5,822 bases of DNA, taken from assembly GCA_030609345.1 (NCBI GenBank), contig JAUWCK010000079.1, positions 1 through 5,822 of the forward strand. The letters are read 5' to 3'. Positions 5,571 through 5,822 of the stretch are shown piece by piece. The notes under the pieces were generated by a model. It did not search any database. It had not been told where the DNA came from and was given only the letters and a program-made list of their open reading frames with translations. The translations under genes and the position numbers were made by a program. Source of the DNA: Methanosarcinales archaeon. GTDB lineage: Archaea; Halobacteriota; Methanosarcinia; Methanosarcinales; Methanogasteraceae. Position 1 is the stretch's first letter. Each line of letters starts with the position of its first letter.

Positions 5571-5822
5571 ATGATGAACAGACAAATCTTAATCGATCTT
5601 CTTACAAATATTCTAAGCTCGCAGGGGTACGATGTGAACCCCCTGATCCGGGGAGCCCATCCGCGAACCGATCTGGTTGTTGCAAAGGAGGGGGGGATGA
5701 CCTGTATCCAATATGGCGGAAACGAGACCGATCTGCAGTATTTCGCGGATGCAGTGCAGGGGGCTTACGATGCGCTCTTCATATCCGACGAGATCACTGA
5801 CCAGATGGTGCTCTTCGCGGAT
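5571..5822 (+). CDS. Unrecognised protein downstream of the NifH-like gene (partial, C-terminus outside window)
   Basis: The frame is open from 5571 to the right edge, giving 84 residues. Two adjacent ATGs are possible; the GAGGTG ribosome-binding sequence at 5562-5567, which overlaps the NifH stop, is better spaced for the second (5574). The N-terminal 83 residues show an amphipathic helix (about 4-17), GYDVNP at 19-24, a DLVVAKEGG strand at 33-41, and MTCIQYGG at 42-49. This helix-strand-strand order faintly recalls the core of PD-(D/E)xK nuclease-like folds, but the expected E/QxK is not there (QYG instead), so a nuclease call is not supported. It has no cluster-binding cysteine pattern and does not look like a NifD/K or CfbD N-terminus. 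The 7-nt gap and the ribosome-binding site show that it belongs to the same operon. Confidence 0.75.
   Translation, partial: MMNRQILIDLLTNILSSQGYDVNPLIRGAHPRTDLVVAKEGGMTCIQYGGNETDLQYFADAVQGAYDALFISDEITDQMVLFAD

Noticed and set aside
5571..5822. Downstream gene as CfbD/NifD, which would make a complete F430-type reductase pair
   Set aside because: The visible N-terminus lacks the cysteine and glycine pattern expected of NifD/CfbD proteins.
1..5822. tRNA, rRNA, CRISPR array or insertion sequence
   Set aside because: No cloverleaf-like segment, no regularly spaced direct repeats and no transposase or terminal inverted repeats were seen on either strand.

Overview
The window looks archaeal, most likely from the methanogen/ANME side of the Euryarchaeota (Halobacteriota). 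The reasons are A/T-rich TATA-type promoter elements about 26-30 bp before start codons, at least one probable leaderless GTG start, an archaeal-type site-2 protease with two PDZ domains, and a NifH-type ATPase closest in overall character to the group that includes the F430-biosynthesis reductase CfbC. This lineage call is inference; no rRNA or single diagnostic gene is present.

Layout. Positions 1-1277 hold a minus-strand pair: a radical SAM protein with a C-terminal auxiliary-cluster domain (165-1277), whose stop overlaps by ATGA the start of a second radical SAM gene of the NrdG/PflA activating-enzyme type (1-168, cut by the window edge). A divergent promoter region of about 105 bp (1278-1382) separates them from a plus-strand membrane metalloprotease of family M50 (1383-3146, GTG start). 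After a 164-bp gap with a clear TATA-like element comes an M24 metallopeptidase of the Xaa-Pro aminopeptidase/dipeptidase type (3311-4420). A 94-bp gap with a small hairpin and a tandem TCATTAA(A/T) motif precedes a tight plus-strand cassette: a small acidic helical protein (4515-4775), a NifH-like ATPase overlapping it by 22 nt (4754-5563), and an unrecognised protein that runs off the right edge (5571-5822).

How the genes may work together. The two radical SAM genes are translationally coupled and probably act together, but their substrate cannot be read from the sequence. The M50 and M24 enzymes are both metal-dependent peptidases but have separate promoters, so a functional link is not shown. 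The most interesting part is the right-hand cassette: a NifH-type ATPase with the usual P-loop and both cluster-ligand cysteines, a proline in switch II where nitrogenase Fe protein has leucine, and neighbours in the window that are a small helical protein and a non-NifDK protein instead of the usual NifD/K-like catalytic partner.
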